Source: Streptomyces djakartensis (GTDB lineage: Bacteria > Actinomycetota > Actinomycetes > Streptomycetales > Streptomycetaceae). Taken from it: a DNA stretch of 64,000 nt. The notes beneath the pieces are model-generated. The model was not told where the DNA came from. It did no database searches and saw only the letters and a list, made by a program, of their open reading frames with translations. Each line of letters opens with the position of its first letter. Position 1 is the stretch's first letter. The DNA lies in contig NZ_BMWE01000002.1 of the NCBI RefSeq assembly GCF_014651075.1, positions 459,885 through 523,884 of the forward strand, given 5' to 3'. A program made the position numbers and the translations under genes. Positions 61,811 to 64,000 of this stretch are shown here, piece after piece.

Positions 61811-62701
61811 CTACGCCAGTCCGGCCGCGACGGCCTTTTCGGTGGCCGCCCGGACGGCGGCCTCCTGCTCGGGCAGCAGCGGCATGCGCGGGGGGCGGCA
61901 CGGGCCGCCGTGCCGGCCGACGATGTCCATCGACGCCTTGATGGCCTGGACGAACTCCACCCGCGAGTCCCACCGCAGCAGCGGATGCAGCTGCCGGTAC
62001 AGGGACCGCGCGGTGTCGAGGTCGCCGTCGACGGCCGCGTGGTACAGCTCGACCGACGCCTGCGGCAGGGCGTTCGGGTAGCCGGCCACCCAGCCTTTCG
62101 CGCCCGCGAGGGCCAGTTCCAGCAGGACGTCGTCCGCGCCGATCAACAGGTCCAGCTCGGGGGCGAGTTCGGCGATCCGGTAGGCCCGGCGGACGTCCCC
62201 GGAGAACTCCTTCACCGCCTGGATGTGTCCTTCGCCGTGCAGCCGGGCGAGCAGCTCCGGCACGAGGTCGACCTTGGTGTCGATCGGGTTGTTGTACGCG
62301 ACGACCGGCAGGCCGGCCTCGGCGACCGCGGCGTAGTGGGCCAGGACGGACCGTTCGTCGGCGCGGTAGGCGTTCGGCGGCAGCAGCATCACCGCCTTGC
62401 AGCCCGCTTCGCCCGCCTGCTCGGCCCAGCGCCGGGACTCGGCGGAACCGTAGGCGGCGACGCCGGGCATGACGCGCTGTCCGCCGATCGCGGCGACGGC
62501 CGTCTCGACGACCCGGGCACGCTCCTCGGGGCTGAGCACCTGGTATTCGCCGAGGGAGCCGTTCGGCACGACGCCGTCGCAGCCGTTCTCGACCAGCCAG
62601 GCGCAGTGTTCCGCGTACGTGTCGTAGTTGACGGAGAGATCGGCGTCGAGCGGGAGCGCGGTGGCGACGAGGACGCCGCGCCAGGGGCGGTGATCGGTCA
62701 T
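61811..62701 (-). CDS. DapA-family lyase, probable 1-pyrroline-4-hydroxy-2-carboxylate deaminase
   Basis: 296-aa DHDPS-superfamily aldolase/lyase: GVLVATALPLDADLSVNYD, GCDGVVPNGSLGEYQVLSPEER, Tyr in VVAYNNPIDTKVDL, Schiff-base Lys in IQAVKEFSGDVRR and LIGADDVLLELALAGAKGWVAGYPN. Beside a hydroxyproline epimerase and an FAD dehydrogenase this suits deaminating hydrolysis of pyrroline-hydroxy-carboxylate to 2-oxoglutarate semialdehyde. ATG 62701 overlaps the upstream stop (ATGA). Confidence 0.88.
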   Translation of the reverse strand: MTDHRPWRGVLVATALPLDADLSVNYDTYAEHCAWLVENGCDGVVPNGSLGEYQVLSPEERARVVETAVAAIGGQRVMPGVAAYGSAESRRWAEQAGEAGCKAVMLLPPNAYRADERSVLAHYAAVAEAGLPVVAYNNPIDTKVDLVPELLARLHGEGHIQAVKEFSGDVRRAYRIAELAPELDLLIGADDVLLELALAGAKGWVAGYPNALPQASVELYHAAVDGDLDTARSLYRQLHPLLRWDSRVEFVQAIKASMDIVGRHGGPCRPPRMPLLPEQEAAVRAATEKAVAAGLA

Positions 62702-64000
62702 GACAGTCCCTCCTGGGGGTGTTGCCGGGCGAGGACGCCGAGCGGCACGGGACGGGCGAGCGGTCTTCTGGACGGGACGGGCGGACAGCCGGCGAGACCC
62801 GCGACCGCGCCGCCGCACATCCGGCCCTGGCACCAGCCCATCCCGGCCCTGGTCAGCAGCTTCACGGTGCGCACGTCACCCGCGCCGAGGTCCAGGGCGT
62901 CGCGCACGGAACCGGCGGTGACCTCCTCGCAGCGGCACACCACGGTGTCGTCGGTGAGCTGCTCGGGCCAGTGCGCGGGCGGCACACAGGCGGCTTCGAG
63001 GGCCGCGGCGGATCTCCTGTGCTCGGTACGGGCCTTGAGGGCGGCGGGGGCCGGGGCGGGGGTGGTGCCACGCAGGTGCGCGGCGGCGGAGCACCCGGCG
63101 ATGTGTCCCTCGGCGAGGGCCAGGGCCGCGCCGCCGATGCCGGTGGTCTCGCCGGCTGCCCATACGCCGGGCACGTCCGTGCGCTGCTCGGTGTCGACGG
63201 CCACGGCGAGCCCGTCGAGGCGGCAGCCGAGGCCGTCCGCCAGGTCGGTGTGCGGGAGCAGGCCGTGGCCGACGGCGAGGGCGTCGCAGGGCAGGTGCCG
63301 TTCGGTGCCGGGGCGGGCGCGTCCGCCGGTGTCGAGGGCGGCGACCGTGACACCGGTCAGCCGGTCGTCGCCGTGGGCGCGGACGACGGTGTGCCGGGCC
63401 AGGAACGGCACGCGGTGGCGCAGCAGCCGGGCGGCGTATCCGGCGCCCTCGGGGAGCTTGCCCGCCAGGGCCCGGCCGTGCCGGGCGAGGCGCCCCGGAC
63501 CGGTGGACTCGACGAGCGCGGCGACCTCGACGCCGGCCGCGGCGAGCCCGATCGCCACGGGCAGCAGCAGCGGCCCGGTCCCGGCCACCACCGCCCTGCG
63601 CCCCGGCACCACGAGCCCGCCCTTGAGCATGGCCTGGGCACCTCCGGCGGTGACGACGCCCGGGAGGGTCCAGCCGGGGAAGGGCAGCACCTGCTCGTAG
63701 CCGCCGGTGGCCAGGAGAACGGCGCGGGCGTGCACCTCGGCCGGTTCCTCCTGCTCGGGTCCGAGCAGCGCGTGCACGGTGAACCCGCCTGACGTCCGCT
63801 CGACACACCACACGTGGTGATCCGTCAGGACGCGTACGCCACTGGCGGCGAGCCCGTCCCGCAGCCGCTCCCAGGTCCGCCACCGGTGGTGCAGCGCCTG
63901 GGGCCGCCCGGCCCCGAGCCCGGCGGCGGGCTGCCGGTGGAACTGCCCGCCGGGCTCCGGCGCCGCGTCGACGAGGGCGACGCGTGCGCCGCGCGCGGCG
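62698..64000 (-). CDS. FAD-dependent oxidoreductase with BFD-like Fe-S domain, partial (D-hydroxyproline dehydrogenase subunit type)
   Basis: About 434 codons are in the window; the start lies beyond 64000. Reading from the edge: ARVALVDAAPEPGGQFHRQP, then LLATGGYEQVLPFPGWTLPGV, RRAVVAGTGPLLLPVAIGLAAAGVEVAAL (NAD(P) site) and VWAAGETTGIGGAALALAEGHIAG. The C-terminal domain has the BFD-type cluster CRCEEVTAGSVRDAL...GWCQGRMCG (four Cys). This architecture is that of the HcnB/OoxA-type alpha subunit of D-hydroxyproline dehydrogenase. The small 2Fe-2S subunit and beta subunit should lie upstream, outside the window. Confidence 0.85.
   Translation of the reverse strand, partial: AARGARVALVDAAPEPGGQFHRQPAAGLGAGRPQALHHRWRTWERLRDGLAASGVRVLTDHHVWCVERTSGGFTVHALLGPEQEEPAEVHARAVLLATGGYEQVLPFPGWTLPGVVTAGGAQAMLKGGLVVPGRRAVVAGTGPLLLPVAIGLAAAGVEVAALVESTGPGRLARHGRALAGKLPEGAGYAARLLRHRVPFLARHTVVRAHGDDRLTGVTVAALDTGGRARPGTERHLPCDALAVGHGLLPHTDLADGLGCRLDGLAVAVDTEQRTDVPGVWAAGETTGIGGAALALAEGHIAGCSAAAHLRGTTPAPAPAALKARTEHRRSAAALEAACVPPAHWPEQLTDDTVVCRCEEVTAGSVRDALDLGAGDVRTVKLLTRAGMGWCQGRMCGGAVAGLAGCPPVPSRRPLARPVPLGVLARQHPQEGLS

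Overview
The window is chromosomal DNA of a high-GC actinomycete and almost certainly a Streptomyces. The signs are G/C-rich third codon positions, many GTG and some TTG starts, translationally coupled 4-base overlaps (ATGA, GTGA, TTGA), twin-arginine signals on secreted hydrolases with ricin-type lectin domains, a DUF2510 protein, a split LigD-type repair pair and PcaL fused as a single gene. No tRNA, rRNA, CRISPR array, prophage or complete insertion sequence was seen.

Layout. 1-4588: end of a DUF1080 gene, a divergent pair for NHEJ-type DNA repair (LigD-like polymerase/primase and ATP-dependent ligase), a zinc alcohol dehydrogenase and a DUF3048 lipoprotein. 4612-9076: protocatechuate branch of the beta-ketoadipate pathway (pcaV-like MarR repressor divergent from pcaHGBL). 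9258-17535: a LAL-type ATPase lacking the usual LuxR output domain, a DUF2510 membrane protein with a collagen-like region, a Tat-exported phospholipase C and an MHS-type MFS transporter. 17766-28803: a plant-polysaccharide/L-fucose locus (FCD-GntR regulator, GH29 alpha-L-fucosidase, sugar ABC transporter, L-fuconate dehydratase, GH127 beta-L-arabinofuranosidase-like enzyme).

29110-57600 is an organosulfur-scavenging island. It holds ChrA, a GST-like protein, seven intact FMN-dependent luciferase-like monooxygenases (SsuD- and SfnG-like among them), three DszC/SfnB-like flavin dehydrogenases, an NADPH-FMN reductase, a complete polar amino-acid/cystine-type ABC system with two binding proteins, an orphan permease, an orphan SsuA-like binding protein and an Rrf2 regulator. 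Six transcription units in this island begin with a tiny ORF of one family, with core [SR]-R-x-H-[IVM]-D-[LF]-x-[RH]-[VT]. The ORFs usually end in Cys codons just before the stop, as expected for cysteine-sensing leader peptides, and five of the six are followed by a potential hairpin. Two of the units, on either side of the Rrf2 gene, also share a 30-bp inverted-repeat site (TCCCYA-N18-TAGGGA). The island also holds many decaying genes, several of which keep both ends but have lost the middle (LysR, FAD/NAD(P)-binding protein, FAD-linked oxidase, a TauE/luciferase-like chimera, and remnants of ChrB, FMN reductase, SsuB and an FAD oxidoreductase).

57771-59964: vanillate O-demethylase (vanA, a small unknown coupled ORF, vanB), which would supply protocatechuate to the pca genes. 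60069-64000: an operon on the minus strand for trans-4-hydroxy-L-proline breakdown (partial FAD oxidoreductase, DapA-family lyase, proline racemase-family epimerase, FCD-GntR regulator).

Functions are assigned from protein motifs and remembered family features only; no database search was run.
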